This document shows positions 63,094 through 64,000 of a stretch of 64,000 nt of DNA, one piece after another. Within the stretch, counting starts at the first letter, position 1, and every line of letters starts with the position of its first letter. The notes under the pieces were generated by a model that was not told where the DNA came from, made no database searches, and saw only the letters and a list, made by a program, of their open reading frames with translations. The stretch comes from Mycobacterium shinjukuense (GTDB lineage: Bacteria; Actinomycetota; Actinomycetes; Mycobacteriales; Mycobacteriaceae): assembly GCF_010730055.1 (NCBI RefSeq), contig NZ_AP022575.1, forward strand, positions 2,604,001 to 2,668,000, written 5' to 3'. Position numbers and translations under genes: made by a program.

Positions 63094-64000
63094 ATGACCG
63101 CACTCCAGAGCACTCCCGGGCCAACCTTTGCCAAACTTGGGGTCCGCGACGAAATAGTCCGCGCGTTAGCGGAAAAGGGCATCACGCGGCCCTTTGCTAT
63201 TCAGGAACTCACCTTGCCGCTTGCGCTGGCTGGCGACGACGTGATCGGCCAGGCCCGCACCGGCATGGGAAAAACCTTTGCCTTCGGCGTGCCATTGCTG
63301 CAGCGCATCTGCTCGGGCACCGGAGTGCGGCCGCTTACCGGCGCCCCACGGGCCCTGGTGGTGGTACCCACCCGTGAGCTGTGCCTGCAGGTGACCGACG
63401 ACCTTGCCACCGCGGCCAAGTACCTGAACGCCGACGACGGCCGCCGCCTGTCAGTGGTGTCGATTTACGGCGGACGGGCCTACGAGCCGCAAATCGAGGC
63501 GCTGCAGAAGGGCGCCGACGTCGTGGTGGGCACCCCCGGTCGGCTGCTTGACCTGTGCCAGCAGGGCCACCTGCAGCTCGGCGGGTTGTCGGTGCTGGTG
63601 CTCGACGAGGCCGACGAGATGCTCGACCTTGGCTTCCTTCCCGATATCGAACGCATCCTGCGTCAGATCCCCACCGATCGCCAGTCGATGCTGTTCTCGG
63701 CGACCATGCCCGACCCGATCATCACCCTGGCCCGGACATTTATGATCCGACCCACCCACATCCGCGCCGAGGCACCGCATTCCTCGGCGGTGCACGACGC
63801 CACCGCGCAGTTCGTCTACCGCGCTCACGCGCTGGACAAGGTGGAACTGGTCAGCCGGGTGCTGCAAGCCCGGGATCGGGGCGCGACGATGATCTTCACC
63901 CGCACCAAGCGCACCGCCCAAAAGGTTGCCGACGAGTTGCATGAGCGCGGCTTCGCGGTGGGCGCCGTGCACGGGGATCTCGGGCAGGTGGCGCGCGAGA
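63094..64000 (+). CDS. rhlE: DEAD-box RNA helicase, 5' part
   Basis: First 302 residues; the gene runs off the right edge. Motifs in order: Q motif around PFAIQ (33–37), Walker A ARTGMGKT (54–61), PTREL, TPGR, DEAD at 171–174 (VLDEADEML), SAT at 202–204, and the start of the second RecA domain. It unwinds structured RNA in ribosome biogenesis and cold adaptation. The gene has a long 286-base gap upstream (62,808–63,093) with no ORF, containing a hairpin at 62,878–62,907. This may be a regulated 5' leader. Confidence 0.94.
   Translation, partial: MTALQSTPGPTFAKLGVRDEIVRALAEKGITRPFAIQELTLPLALAGDDVIGQARTGMGKTFAFGVPLLQRICSGTGVRPLTGAPRALVVVPTRELCLQVTDDLATAAKYLNADDGRRLSVVSIYGGRAYEPQIEALQKGADVVVGTPGRLLDLCQQGHLQLGGLSVLVLDEADEMLDLGFLPDIERILRQIPTDRQSMLFSATMPDPIITLARTFMIRPTHIRAEAPHSSAVHDATAQFVYRAHALDKVELVSRVLQARDRGATMIFTRTKRTAQKVADELHERGFAVGAVHGDLGQVARE

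Overview
This is chromosomal DNA of a slow-growing, high-GC Mycobacterium that is not M. tuberculosis. From memory of the H37Rv map (no search was run), the gene order follows Rv3152–Rv3211: nuoH–nuoN, PPE53, a TetR/Rieske oxygenase pair, the moxR3 operon, aofH, hpx, the UPF0182 protein, the Lon-like protease, an ABC1 kinase, whiB7, uvrD2, mrx1, nudC, adnB–adnA, lipV, moeB1, TB9.4 and rhlE. Extra PPE genes, an Hsp18/J-domain pair, a vapBC pair, a potassium-transport pair and several gene remnants distinguish it from H37Rv. The species cannot be fixed from the sequence alone.

Layout. 1–7,220 (+): distal part of the respiratory complex I operon, with overlapping genes. 7,221–19,373: a rearranged PPE region on the minus strand. 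It holds four PPE-MPTR genes (one frameshifted), one intact and one truncated TetR gene, one intact and one internally deleted Rieske oxygenase, and 3' fragments of nuoN and of the Rv3162c homologue. It reads as a tandem segmental duplication followed by complementary decay. 19,374–23,485 (-): a compact operon of MoxR ATPase, DUF58 protein and three membrane proteins. 23,632–28,921: TetR with a divergent phosphotransferase fold, Rv3169, amine oxidase, and a convergent alpha/beta hydrolase. 28,922–32,947: an accessory stretch with an oxidase remnant, a TrkA/RCK protein divergent from a CPA1 antiporter, an acyltransferase remnant, vapBC and an initiator tRNA. 33,118–41,278: UPF0182, PDZ-Lon protease, zincin-like protein, cyclodehydratase-like protein, a very small gene and an ABC1 kinase. 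41,285–42,000: whiB7 with promoter, upstream ORF and attenuator. 42,003–53,796: DNA repair (uvrD2, adnBA), mycoredoxin, a sensor-domain lipoprotein, nudC and a RCK potassium channel. 53,882–64,000: J-domain/Hsp18 pair, lipV, alkyltransferase-like protein, moeB1, metalloprotease, TetR/TB9.4, MmpS-like protein, ferritin-like protein and the start of rhlE.

The most informative signals are regulatory and structural. The Rieske oxygenase has a consensus-like promoter whose -10 and start region are covered by two perfect palindromes, and whose predicted transcript is leaderless. The cognate-type TetR survives only in the other copy of the duplication, where both palindromes and the oxygenase start are deleted. 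The whiB7 leader shows all parts of a translation-coupled attenuator. A short GC-rich repeat lies in frame inside nuoI, adnB and adnA. A 59-bp tandem repeat ends at the stop codon of the Rv3207c homologue. Two small inverted-repeat-bounded cassettes sit in the PPE region. No wholly new multi-gene system is proven. The best candidates for unexplored biology are the duplicated TetR–oxygenase–PPE module and the cluster of cyclodehydratase-like, zincin-like and 57-residue proteins.
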